Made by a program: the position numbers and the translations under genes. From Porphyromonadaceae bacterium UBA4259 (GTDB taxonomy: Bacteria > Bacteroidota > Bacteroidia > Bacteroidales > Muribaculaceae): a DNA stretch of 21,914 nucleotides. Of this stretch, positions 15,901 through 21,914 are shown piece after piece; the stretch's first letter is position 1; the number at the start of each line of letters is the position of its first letter. Where the stretch lies: NCBI GenBank assembly GCA_002396125.1, contig DGWL01000065.1, forward strand, positions 16,566 to 38,479. Reading direction: 5' to 3'. Under the pieces are notes generated by a model. The model made no database searches. It saw nothing but the letters and a program-made list of their open reading frames with translations, and was not told where the DNA came from.

Positions 15901-16083
15901 TTGCTCAATATCTTCGGCACTTGCGCCGGCATAGGTCGTCATCACCATGATGGTGTTGGTGTCGATGTCGGGCATCAAGTCGATAGGCAATTTCTGGAGT
16001 GAAAACAATCCCAATATCACTACCGCCACAAAGACCAGGATAGTGGTTACAGGACGTTTCACCGAACTGGAATAAAGACTCAT
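12940..16083 (-). CDS. RND efflux pump, inner-membrane transporter (AcrB/HAE1 type)
   Basis: The product is 1047 residues, the normal size of a proton-driven RND pump. It exports hydrophobic or amphiphilic compounds across both membranes together with the adaptor and TolC-type protein. TM1 is at residues 10-30 (VTTILVFVAVVILGLFSL), followed by a first large periplasmic loop. TM segments come in clusters around 335-500 and after ~860. The proton-relay aspartates D399-D400 lie in GMVVDDAIVVLEN, and the lysine relay is in GIVVKNGIVLIDY. There is no heavy-metal (CusA/CzcA) methionine or acidic motif that I can identify, so a multidrug or bile-type substrate range is inferred. It is 49 bp behind the adaptor gene. 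Confidence 0.95.
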   Translation of the reverse strand: MSLYSSSVKRPVTTILVFVAVVILGLFSLQKLPIDLMPDIDTNTIMVMTTYAGASAEDIEQNVTRPLENTLNSVEHLKHITSNSRENVSVVTLEFEYGYDIDVLTNDVRDKLNMVSSMLPDDANTPILFKFSSDMIPIVLLSAQAKESVPGLYKILDENVANPLARVDGVGSVSIGGAPKREVHVYVDPLKLEAYHLSVETIASLVGAENRNIPGGTFDIGNETYALRVEGEFTDPAEMANIVVGVSNGAAVHLSDVARIDDSLEERAQETYTNGVRGAMIIVQKQSGANSVQISNRIEQQLPQIQKNLPADIHLDYIVDTSENIRNTISSLVETVLYALLFVVIVVFFFLGRWRATVIIVLTIPISLIASFIYLYATGNTLNIVSLSALSISIGMVVDDAIVVLENITTHIERGADPKQAAVHGTNEVAISVIASTLTLIAVFFPLTLITGMTGVLFRQLGWMVTIMMIISTTAALSLTPMLCSRMLRLQRTQSKMFTKFYGPIERILDKIDDGFAWLLNHCVRHRWITSGLVLAIFVVSMFLMRFIGSEFFPTSDNSRLGVNLELPIGTRVDVAKDVCQRLYKEWTQKYPEIKVFNYTVGQASSDNTWGSMQNNGSHIISMNIRLVNPSERDRSIVEIAGLMREDLKHYPELKKTLVNVGGMRGGGMSGQSTVDYEIYGYNFEHTDSVAQQVKRILEKVPGAADINISRSDYQPEYQVDFDREKLALYGLNLASAANYIRNRINGNTASYFREDGDEYDIKVMYDPAYRQSLEDIENITLYNAMGNGIKLKEVGKVVERFTPPTIERKDRERIITVSTVVQDRPMSAIIADAQPELDKLDLPPGVNIELSGSYESQQDSFSDLGMLAVLIIVLVYIVMAAQFESFTYPGIIMSSIMFAFSGIVLILLITGTNLNIMSMIGAIMLIGIVVKNGIVLIDYITLNRERGMSVRRSVIDGGKSRLRPVLMTSLTTILGMVPMAIGSGEGAEMWRPMGIAVIGGLTFSTILTLLFVPTMYTIFAYNGMKRTRKKLRKAQAKRAAQSQENV

Positions 16084-16132
16084 TTGCTTACAGTTTTTTT
16101 ATTATGTTGTAATGAGTTATTTTTTTGTTAAG

Positions 16133-17332
16133 TTATTTCTTTGCCGACTGTTGTTGCAATTGAACTTTTTTCCCGTCGGTAAGGCGCGACTGGCCGGCTA
16201 TAACCACCTGCTCGCCATTGCTTAGGCCGCTCAAAATCTCGTAGCGGTCGCCCAGGCGCTGACCAAGTTTAACCTCTACATAGCGAACGGTGCCGTTGGG
16301 CTCGTAGACGAAAACATAGCGGGTGCCTGCGCCTTGCATCTTCACGATGGCGCGGTCGGGCACTACGATGTGGTTGGTGGTACCATAGGTGAACTTAACG
16401 CGGGCAAACATGCCGGCGCTCACGTGGCCGCTGCCATTGTTGATGGTCACTTCCACCTTGAAGGTGCGAGTGGCTTGGTCGATGTCGGGGTGAATAGTGT
16501 AGACCGAGCCGGTAAAGGTCTCGCCTGGTACTGCATCGAGTGTCACGTTAACAGGCATTCCCACTCTAACCTTGGCAAACTCTTCCTCGTTCACATTAAC
16601 GATAACCTTGAGAGGATTCATCTGCTGGATGGTGAGGATGGGACCACCGGGAAGGTCGCCTGCATCATAGTTGCGGGCAGTTACAACACCGCTGATGGGG
16701 CTGCGAAGGATGGTGTTCTCCTGCACAGTCTGCATTGAGCGCTGGCTGGCACCAAGCGAGGTGCGGCTGGCTTCGAGCGAGGTGCGGCTGGCTTGAAGAG
16801 CGCGCTTGCGGGCCTTGAGGGCTTCTTGTGCTGCGTCGTAGGCTGCTTGCAACTGGTCGACGGTCTGTTGTGTTCCACCACCAATTCTCACAAGTTCCTT
16901 TGCGCGGTCAAGGTCTTTCTTTTGGCGGGCAAGATTAATTTCCTCGCTCTTGAGCGATGCCTCCTGGCTTGCCAAGGCGGCGTCTTGATTAGCAACGCTA
17001 GCCTGTTGGCCTGCAATGGCACTCTGCTGATTTACTGCAGTCACATTGTCGAGAATTACTAACGATTGCCCTGCGGCTACTCGACTACCCACGTCAACCA
17101 GGATGTTCTTGATGCGGTTTCCTGTCGAGGAAGTGATGTAGTTGGTTTTGAACGCTTCAACTGTTGCGGTGTACTCGCTGGTCTCGGCCACATTCTCGGC
17201 AAAGACACTCTGCACTTGCACTAGTGGAGTCTCGTCGGTCTGCATTGCGCCTTTCTTGTCATCTTTGCCCGAGCACGATGCCATCAAGGCGGCAATAAGT
17301 ACAATTGTTGAAATTGATTTGAAATTTTTCAT
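16133..17332 (-). CDS. Efflux periplasmic adaptor, lipoprotein (AcrA/HlyD type)
   Basis: The product is 399 residues. The lipobox ends at Cys20 (LMASC), so the mature protein should be anchored to a membrane by lipid. The lipoyl-like half-motif around VDVGSRVAAGQSL (79-91) is followed by an alpha-helical hairpin (97-207, rich in Ala, Gln and Ser) and the second half ILRSPISGVVTARNYDAGD, then beta-barrel and membrane-proximal parts. It bridges the RND pump and the TolC-type channel. It starts 5 bp after the TolC-like stop codon and so is translated in the same transcript. The hairpin contains a recently duplicated heptad. Confidence 0.95.
   Translation of the reverse strand: MKNFKSISTIVLIAALMASCSGKDDKKGAMQTDETPLVQVQSVFAENVAETSEYTATVEAFKTNYITSSTGNRIKNILVDVGSRVAAGQSLVILDNVTAVNQQSAIAGQQASVANQDAALASQEASLKSEEINLARQKKDLDRAKELVRIGGGTQQTVDQLQAAYDAAQEALKARKRALQASRTSLEASRTSLGASQRSMQTVQENTILRSPISGVVTARNYDAGDLPGGPILTIQQMNPLKVIVNVNEEEFAKVRVGMPVNVTLDAVPGETFTGSVYTIHPDIDQATRTFKVEVTINNGSGHVSAGMFARVKFTYGTTNHIVVPDRAIVKMQGAGTRYVFVYEPNGTVRYVEVKLGQRLGDRYEILSGLSNGEQVVIAGQSRLTDGKKVQLQQQSAKK
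16755..16796 (-). repeat. 21-bp tandem duplication in the adaptor's coiled-coil hairpin
   Basis: Two adjacent 21-bp units (16755-16775 and 16776-16796) are identical except for the last two bases. They encode consecutive heptads of the sequence ASRTSLEASRTSLGAS (residues 181-196). The duplication is in frame and extends the helical hairpin by exactly one heptad, so the coiled-coil register is kept. Confidence 0.85.
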
Positions 17333-17337
17333 CTTTA

Positions 17338-18690
17338 TTATTTTGTTTTGTGATATTCATTGGTTACACCATATTTTGCCAGTGGGGCATTGCCAAGCAT
17401 GAGCTCAAGATCGCTCTGCGACACGAGCAGGTTGTAGATGGCCTGGTAGTAGCTCAGGCGAGCTCCCAGCAGCGCGTTTTGCGAGTCTTGAATCTGGAGG
17501 AAGGTTCCCACACCCAGCTTGAAGCTCTCTTGCATGATGCGGTCGCCTTTCTCGGCGAGGGCCACGCTGGCGGCATTGCTCTCAATCTGCTTGAGGTCGC
17601 TGTTTATGTTGTTGATTTGGGTCTGCACTTGCGAGGTGAGGCTGCGGGTGAGGTTCTCGCGCTGCCATTTCATCTCGCGCACGGCTATCTCGGCTTGCTT
17701 TTGCTTGTGATAGCGCTGGCCTCCGGTAAACAGTGGCCATGCCAGTGCTAAACCGGCCTGTGAGTAGGGATTCCAGTTGAAGTTTTTGAATGGACTACCG
17801 TTACTCATTGAGTTCCACATGTAGTTGATGCTACCGGTCAAGGTGGGGAACCATGACATCTTCTGCACCTTTAGTGCCTTCTTGAGATAATCGGTCTGGA
17901 GGTCAAGTTGCTTGAGACTGGTGTTGTTAACCAGCGAGGTGTCAACGTTCATCGCGTTCTCATACATCATCGATTTGTAGCTGTCGAGAGTCTCAACCGG
18001 CTCAATGTCAACGTTGGCATCCATGCCCATGAGCACTTTGAGTTGCAGTTTCAATGCGTCGATTGAGTTCTGTGCCTCGAGAATTGAAGGCTCAAGGGTG
18101 GTTGCGGCAACGGTGGCGCGAGTCATGTCATACTCGGTGGCGGTGCCAATCTCAAATTGTTTCTTATAAATGCTGGCTGTAAAGAGTGCAGTTTCATGAT
18201 TGGCCTCAATCACGCGCTTGGAGTCGCGGGCGAGCAATAATGCATAATAGGCATTCTTCACCTGGTTCACTAGCGACAGGCGCGATGAGCGAGCCTTCTC
18301 GATGTTTTGAAGAATCTGGTTGTCGCTGAGCTTGATTGATTTCCACAACGCTGGAACAATAATGGGGAGTGACCCCGAGAAGCCCACGCTATGCTGGTTG
18401 TCGGTACCCACCTTGAACGATTGGTCCATCATCACCATCGTTTGCTTGGCGAGGGTGCGTGAGTAGTTGGCTGTGAAATTCACTTGTGGGAACAATTGAC
18501 CCAGCACTTCTTTTCTGGAGTAGTCAACACGCTCAATTTCCATGTCGGCAACAATGATTGACGGGTTGTCGCTCAGTGCAATGCGAATGCAATCGTCGAG
18601 CGTGACGCTCAATGGCTCGGCGCTGGCTGTCAATGCGGTAGCGGCAGCTACGAGCAATAGAATTTTCTTGAATACTTTGTGATAAAACAT
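17338..18690 (-). CDS. TolC-family outer-membrane efflux channel
   Basis: The product is 450 residues. A signal peptide (residues 1 to ~24, KKILLLVAAATALTASAEP) precedes the TolC/OEP repeats. The N-terminal LSVTLDDCIRIALSDNPSI is the usual start of the first repeat, and the mid-part ARDSKRVIEANHETALFTA and C-terminal LKQIESNAASVALAEKGDR are the helical barrel segments. A likely second-repeat barrel segment, GLALAWPLFTGGQRYHKQKQAEI, is present. It forms the exit duct for the RND pump downstream. It begins 6 bp after the TetR gene stop. Confidence 0.93.
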   Translation of the reverse strand: MFYHKVFKKILLLVAAATALTASAEPLSVTLDDCIRIALSDNPSIIVADMEIERVDYSRKEVLGQLFPQVNFTANYSRTLAKQTMVMMDQSFKVGTDNQHSVGFSGSLPIIVPALWKSIKLSDNQILQNIEKARSSRLSLVNQVKNAYYALLLARDSKRVIEANHETALFTASIYKKQFEIGTATEYDMTRATVAATTLEPSILEAQNSIDALKLQLKVLMGMDANVDIEPVETLDSYKSMMYENAMNVDTSLVNNTSLKQLDLQTDYLKKALKVQKMSWFPTLTGSINYMWNSMSNGSPFKNFNWNPYSQAGLALAWPLFTGGQRYHKQKQAEIAVREMKWQRENLTRSLTSQVQTQINNINSDLKQIESNAASVALAEKGDRIMQESFKLGVGTFLQIQDSQNALLGARLSYYQAIYNLLVSQSDLELMLGNAPLAKYGVTNEYHKTK

Positions 18691-18696
18691 GATTAT

Positions 18697-19329
18697 TTAT
18701 AAGTTGTTGTTAATTGTTTCGTGTTGGATGTGCTTTTCAACGTAGGTGTGGATAATATCGCGACCTTTCTCGGTGGCTATGCCACGCATGAAATTGAGGA
18801 AAGCCCCGTCAAAGACGTAGATGGGGTTGTAGTTGAAGTTGCGCAGGTCCTCGCTGTCATGCAGGTTTTTCATTGTGTGGGAGAGCAGGAACGATGCTAT
18901 GTCGCAGTTGATGTCGGGTAGCACAAAGCCCTCATCTTGAGCCTGCTTGATAATTTTGCTCAAACTCTTCCTGTGGGCCGTTTCTTGCACCTTGTATTGG
19001 TTGAATATCTCGGGATAGAGGCGCTTGATGTCGCTCATGTACACAGTGGAAATGTTGCGCAGATAGTGACGCAACAGCACATAAACGCCCATTAGCGCGG
19101 CAAAGCTGTTCTCCGATTCTTCGAAGATTTGCTTGTATTTCGCCGAATTAGTGTCATGGCTGTGCTTAACCACAGCACTAATGAGAGCGTGCTTGTTGGG
19201 GAATGTCTCGTAGAGAGTGCGTTTTGAGATGCCACAGTCGCGAGCCACCATGTCCATCGTTACCGATTGGGGGCCTATACTCATCATCAGTTGTGATGAT
19301 TTTGACAAAATTTTCTCTCTTAAATCCAT
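18697..19329 (-). CDS. TetR-family repressor of the efflux operon
   Basis: The product is 210 residues. The N-terminal DNA-binding domain shows the family pattern: VTMDMVARDCGISKRTLYETF (about residues 23-43) contains the helix-turn-helix, with FPNKHALI after it. The remaining ~160 residues are helical and should bind an inducer. It is the first gene of the operon and sits directly behind the inverted repeat at 19406-19431, so autorepression that is lifted by an efflux substrate is the simplest model. Inducer unknown. Confidence 0.92.
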   Translation of the reverse strand: MDLREKILSKSSQLMMSIGPQSVTMDMVARDCGISKRTLYETFPNKHALISAVVKHSHDTNSAKYKQIFEESENSFAALMGVYVLLRHYLRNISTVYMSDIKRLYPEIFNQYKVQETAHRKSLSKIIKQAQDEGFVLPDINCDIASFLLSHTMKNLHDSEDLRNFNYNPIYVFDGAFLNFMRGIATEKGRDIIHTYVEKHIQHETINNNL

Positions 19330-19355
19330 CTAAAAAATAGTTGTTGTATGCCTTA

Positions 19356-19392
19356 ACAAAATTTGAATTTTTGCAAATGTCTAAAATTTTGT
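19356..19392. repeat. Inverted repeat in the leader of the efflux operon
   Basis: ACAAAATTT (19356-19364) and AAATTTTGT (19384-19392) are perfect 9-bp inverted repeats 19 bp apart, lying between the promoter and the TetR ATG. It may be a second regulator site or an RNA hairpin near the start. AT richness means chance is not excluded. Confidence 0.4.
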
Positions 19393-19431
19393 GCAAAGTA
19401 CGTAAAAAACTTTCAAAACTCCAAAAGTTTT
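19393..19431 (-). promoter_or_regulatory. Promoter and candidate TetR operator of the efflux operon
   Basis: On the minus strand TACTTTGC (19393-19400) is a near -7 element (one base short of the TAnnTTTGC spacing), and TTTTG (19422-19426) lies 21 bases upstream as -33. A perfect 8-bp inverted repeat, AAAACTTT (19406-19413) and AAAGTTTT (19424-19431), spacer 10, overlaps the -33 region. Its 26-bp span suits a TetR-family dimer or pair of dimers. A regulator bound there would block RNA polymerase. Confidence 0.55.
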
Positions 19432-19646
19432 CCTGGTACATTTTCTGTTAAAAAAAGTAATTTACTTATTTCTCTTCTGCCGGTTTTTCTTGGCATTAAA
19501 TGTAACTCTTTGAAATATAATGATAAATAGTTGTTGCCGGTGTCTTGTGGCCTTGGGAATTATTTAGTCTATCACATCAGTTGTTATCTAAAATATGTAT
19601 ATGTTTTTTTAAAAAAATTACACACATGATAATGAGAAATAAACAA

Positions 19647-19667
19647 GAGGGTGTGTGGCACACCCTC
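19647..19667 (-). terminator. Terminator of the SDR/aldo-keto unit
   Basis: GAGGGTGTG (19647-19655) and CACACCCTC (19659-19667) form a perfect 9-bp stem with loop TGG. On the minus strand TTGTTTATTTCTC follows. It is 27 bp after the SDR stop at 19695. The rest of the 19330-19694 gap, apart from the efflux promoter region, shows no gene. Confidence 0.8.
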
Positions 19668-19694
19668 ACTGATATATAAATTATGTGGAATATC

Positions 19695-20543
19695 TTAACC
19701 TTGCAGTTTGAATAATCCTGTGCGTATTGAGGCGATGACTCCGCCATCAATGAGTAGGTCGGTGCCAGTGATGAACGAAGCATGTTCGCCCAGTAAAAAC
19801 GCAGCGGCATCGGCAATTTCATCGCTTGAGGCCACACGGCTTGCTGCCGAAGCATCTATCATGGCTTGATAGCCGTCGCCATTGGCATTGAACTCATCAT
19901 AAGCCAGCGGCGTGACGATAATGCCGGGCGAAATGGTGTTGATGCGTGCGCGGCGTTCACGCCATGTTGTAGCAGCGGCCCGCTGTGCTTGCAGGTGGTT
20001 CACGCGCTTGGCAATCATATAGGCAAGGCCGCTATTCTGCATTGCCACGTTTTTAACAATTGGTAACTGGGCAAGTTGCTCGGTTGTGGCATTTACAATC
20101 TGCAACTCCTCATCGTTTGGGATGGGGTACATATAAGCCGCCTGGCTTGAGATGATGAGACCTGCACCACCCTGTGCCATCACCTGCCCGAAGGCATCAA
20201 TGGCATAACCTGTGCCCACCATGTCAAGTGCCACGATGTGTTCGGGTGTAGCCTGGTTTGGCGATGCGCCTGCCGTGTCTATGAAATACATCACCTCACC
20301 CAATTCGGCCGCACGGCATGCAAAAGCCTCAACGCTTTTTTTCTCCAGGGCGTTCACTTGGATTGTTTCCACATCATAGCCACTGTGTCGCAAGTCCTCG
20401 CCAACGCGTTCCAATGCCTTCTCACTGATGTCGCCCAGCAGGATTTTTTTGCCTGCGGCAATACGCCGCACTATGGCGGTGCCCATGCTACCTGCACCAA
20501 GCAATGCGACAACTGCTTTCTTTTCGTTCCTGTCAAATATCAT
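19695..20543 (-). CDS. Short-chain dehydrogenase/reductase with unusual cofactor motif
   Basis: The product is 282 residues. The SDR catalytic pair is Tyr175 and Lys179 (AYMIAKR), with Ser132/Ser133 (ISSQAA) as the third residue; the C-terminus FITGTDLLIDGG is classic. The nucleotide-binding motif is GAGSMG (16-21), closer to a GxGxxG than the usual TGxxxGxG, and DTAG (89-92) takes the place of NNAG. NAD(P)-dependent oxidation or reduction of an unknown alcohol or ketone is likely. It lies 21 bp behind the aldo/keto reductase gene, with no promoter between, so both are probably co-transcribed. Confidence 0.85.
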   Translation of the reverse strand: MIFDRNEKKAVVALLGAGSMGTAIVRRIAAGKKILLGDISEKALERVGEDLRHSGYDVETIQVNALEKKSVEAFACRAAELGEVMYFIDTAGASPNQATPEHIVALDMVGTGYAIDAFGQVMAQGGAGLIISSQAAYMYPIPNDEELQIVNATTEQLAQLPIVKNVAMQNSGLAYMIAKRVNHLQAQRAAATTWRERRARINTISPGIIVTPLAYDEFNANGDGYQAMIDASAASRVASSDEIADAAAFLLGEHASFITGTDLLIDGGVIASIRTGLFKLQG

Positions 20544-20564
20544 AGTCTTGTTCTCCTATTTTTG

Positions 20565-21416
20565 TTAATCATGAATTTTCATTGTTCCTATCCAGCGTGT
20601 GTTCTCGGGGTCGCAGTCGTCATAGGCGGCACTATGTCCGAGGTCGAGTGAAGCCACACGAGCCATCTCGGCATCAGTCAGTGCGAAGTCGAACACACTG
20701 ATATTCTCAATCATGCGCTCTTTACGGATTGTTTTGGGAATAACCACTATGCCACGCTGTAGATGCCAGCGGAGGATGACTTGACCCACTGTCTTGCCAT
20801 GATTGCGTGCAATCTCGGCTAGAATTTCATTGTTGAAAATATCGTTATGCCCCTCGGCGAATGGTGCCCATGCCTCGTGTTGGATGTTCTCCTTGTTCAT
20901 GAACAGGTTTGCTGCCTCTTGCACATAGAACGGATGTGTTTCAATTTGGTTCACGGCAGGGCGAATCTCATTGTGAAGCACTAGGTCTATCAGGCGGTCA
21001 TTGGAGAAGCTTGTTACGCCGATTGCACGAATGCGGCCCTCCTTGTAGAGTCGTTCCATTGCTCGCCATGCGGCATAATAGTTGCCGTAAGGCTTGTGGA
21101 TAAGCCATAGGTCGAGATAGTCAAGTCCCAACTTCGCCATCGACGCGTCAAATGCCCTGAGCGTGTCATCATATTCATGATCCTGCACCCATAACTTTGT
21201 CGTCACAAACAAATCCTCGCGTTTCACACCGCAATTACCGATTGCTGCGCCCACGGCTTCCTCGTTCATGTATGATGCCGCGGTGTCGATGCTGCGGTAT
21301 CCCACCTCAATGGCCTCTTCCACAACTTGCTGGCACTGCTTTAAGTCGTTCACCTGAAAAACACCAAAACCAATCTTTGGCATTCTTACTCCATTGTTTA
21401 ACACTACATATTCCAT
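20565..21416 (-). CDS. Aldo/keto reductase
   Basis: The product is 283 residues, a cytoplasmic NADPH-type (beta/alpha)8 reductase. The catalytic tetrad is complete: Asp44 (RSIDTAASY), Tyr49, Lys74 (TTKLW) and His107 (LIHKP). VNQIETHPF and ILRWHLQRGIVVIPKT, which carries the cofactor-binding Lys, are family marks. It most resembles the 2,5-diketogluconate reductase-like branch of bacteria. The substrate is not known. It is the first gene of a two-gene unit with the SDR and has a promoter 31 bp upstream. Confidence 0.92.
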   Translation of the reverse strand: MEYVVLNNGVRMPKIGFGVFQVNDLKQCQQVVEEAIEVGYRSIDTAASYMNEEAVGAAIGNCGVKREDLFVTTKLWVQDHEYDDTLRAFDASMAKLGLDYLDLWLIHKPYGNYYAAWRAMERLYKEGRIRAIGVTSFSNDRLIDLVLHNEIRPAVNQIETHPFYVQEAANLFMNKENIQHEAWAPFAEGHNDIFNNEILAEIARNHGKTVGQVILRWHLQRGIVVIPKTIRKERMIENISVFDFALTDAEMARVASLDLGHSAAYDDCDPENTRWIGTMKIHD

Positions 21417-21446
21417 AATATCTTTATCGGTTTTAAATCCTCGAGT

Positions 21447-21455
21447 GCAAATTTA
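21447..21455 (-). promoter_or_regulatory. -7 promoter element of the aldo/keto reductase unit
   Basis: TAAATTTGC on the minus strand fits TAnnTTTGC and lies 31 bases from the ATG at 21414-21416. It begins only a few bases after the upstream gene's terminator T-run. No convincing -33 element is visible. Confidence 0.55.
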
Positions 21456-21459
21456 CAAT

Positions 21460-21491
21460 AAAAAAGGTAATCCGATCTTACACGAATTACC
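21460..21491 (-). terminator. Terminator of the small ORF at 21555-21860
   Basis: On the minus strand GGTAATTCG pairs with CGGATTACC (one G-T pair) and is followed by TTTTTTATTG, a good intrinsic terminator. It lies about 63 bases after the stop at 21555. Confidence 0.75.
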
Positions 21492-21554
21492 TATAGACTT
21501 TCACATTTTGCCGAAAGATCAATTTCTATATTCTTCAATGTTTGTTACCATTTA

Positions 21555-21860
21555 TTAATCTGCTGGATTCCACTGCTGGAACCAGCGTTTTTGATCCTCA
21601 TAGGGCATGTTGAAATATCGTGCCTCTTTATCTAGTTGATGGATGCGGAACATGTCAAAGAATATCGTATCAGCATCGATGTCCTTCCGGGTCAGCATCC
21701 CGAAGATGTCGATGTTCTGCTGGCATCCCGCAAGAGGCAGTTCTATCTCCATGGAGTAGTCATCAGCATCCGTGAAGATACGGTTCTCCGAGACATACTC
21801 AATCGAGGCCCCCTTCTTCAGAGCAGCCTCTTTGCCATTTATAATTAGTGATATTGCCAT
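21555..21860 (-). CDS. Small protein, possibly a chimeric mobile-element remnant
   Basis: From the ATG at 21858-21860 the product is 101 residues (MAISLIINGKEAALKKGASI). A longer reading from TTG at 21882-21884 is unlikely because that triplet sits in a promoter -7 element, TACCTTTGC. Residues 1 to about 67 (INGKEA, EYVSENRIFT, MEIELPLAGCQQNIDIFG) resemble, from memory, the N-terminus of much longer proteins in Bacteroides prophages and conjugative elements. Residues ~70-101 (ending KRWFQQWNPAD) do not continue that pattern. A truncated or fused gene is suspected, but this is unconfirmed. It has its own promoter and terminator, so it is probably expressed. No function is assigned. Confidence 0.6.
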   Translation of the reverse strand: MAISLIINGKEAALKKGASIEYVSENRIFTDADDYSMEIELPLAGCQQNIDIFGMLTRKDIDADTIFFDMFRIHQLDKEARYFNMPYEDQKRWFQQWNPAD

Positions 21861-21880
21861 AATAAAAGCGATTGATTTAC

Positions 21881-21889
21881 GCAAAGGTA
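21881..21889 (-). promoter_or_regulatory. -7 promoter element of the small ORF at 21555-21860
   Basis: TACCTTTGC on the minus strand is identical to the hpt -7 element. It lies 20 bases before the ATG at 21860. A CTTTTC stretch about 20 bases further upstream could serve as -33. Confidence 0.55.
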
Positions 21890-21914
21890 AACCAACCGCG
21901 TATGACTGGAAAAG

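Noticed and set aside
12940..16083. Heavy-metal RND pump (CusA/CzcA type), suggested by the PII-like neighbour
   Set aside because: The transporter follows the HAE1 pattern (GMVVDDAIVVLEN) and no metal-relay motif was found, so only a general efflux call is supported.

Overview
The window looks like chromosomal DNA of a gut-type Bacteroidales bacterium, probably Muribaculaceae or Prevotellaceae. The family-level placement is inference. The supporting signs are repeated Bacteroidetes-type promoter elements (-7 TAnnTTTG(C)) upstream of most transcription units, AT-rich spacers without clear Shine-Dalgarno sites, a secreted protein ending in a 'YNLQG...GGKKVIVK' type C-terminal sorting tail, an EF-G2 paralogue, and a TolC/adaptor/RND operon. 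No tRNA, rRNA, CRISPR array or insertion sequence was seen.

Left region (1-1740). The first ~600 bases hold no intact gene. They contain four tandem copies of an 11-bp unit, a run of short GC-rich palindromes with unrelated stem sequences, and terminator-like hairpins. Next come a decayed C-terminal tail of a secreted protein (599-763) and, upstream on the minus strand, a small outer-membrane barrel-like protein (757-1524).

Translation factor and divergent pair (1749-6530). A divergent EF-G paralogue (minus strand) lacks the catalytic switch II histidine and matches the Bacteroidetes EF-G2 type. It is divergent from yraN (UPF0102) and a secreted metallophosphoesterase fused to a PQQ-type beta-propeller (plus strand), which end at a strong hairpin terminator.

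Housekeeping operon (9994 down to 6495, minus strand). hpt (purine salvage), adk (adenylate kinase), hemW (haem chaperone, TTG start) and an unknown secreted protein follow one another with 15-35 bp gaps, behind one promoter.

A stand-alone secreted protein (10158-12371, minus) carries two near-identical X25-like (pullulanase-type) starch-binding modules, a third divergent module and the sorting tail.

Efflux operon (19431 down to 12541, minus strand). A TetR regulator, a TolC-type outer-membrane factor, a lipoprotein adaptor, an RND pump and a small PII-like protein form a five-gene unit. It has a plausible promoter/operator in front and a terminator behind. The regulator is the first gene, so the operon is probably autoregulated; the PII-like protein is the least expected member.

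Right edge (19647-21914, minus strand). An SDR oxidoreductase and an aldo/keto reductase form a two-gene unit. Upstream is a small ORF whose N-terminus resembles, from memory, a Bacteroides mobile-element or prophage protein and whose C-terminus looks unrelated, so it may be a remnant.
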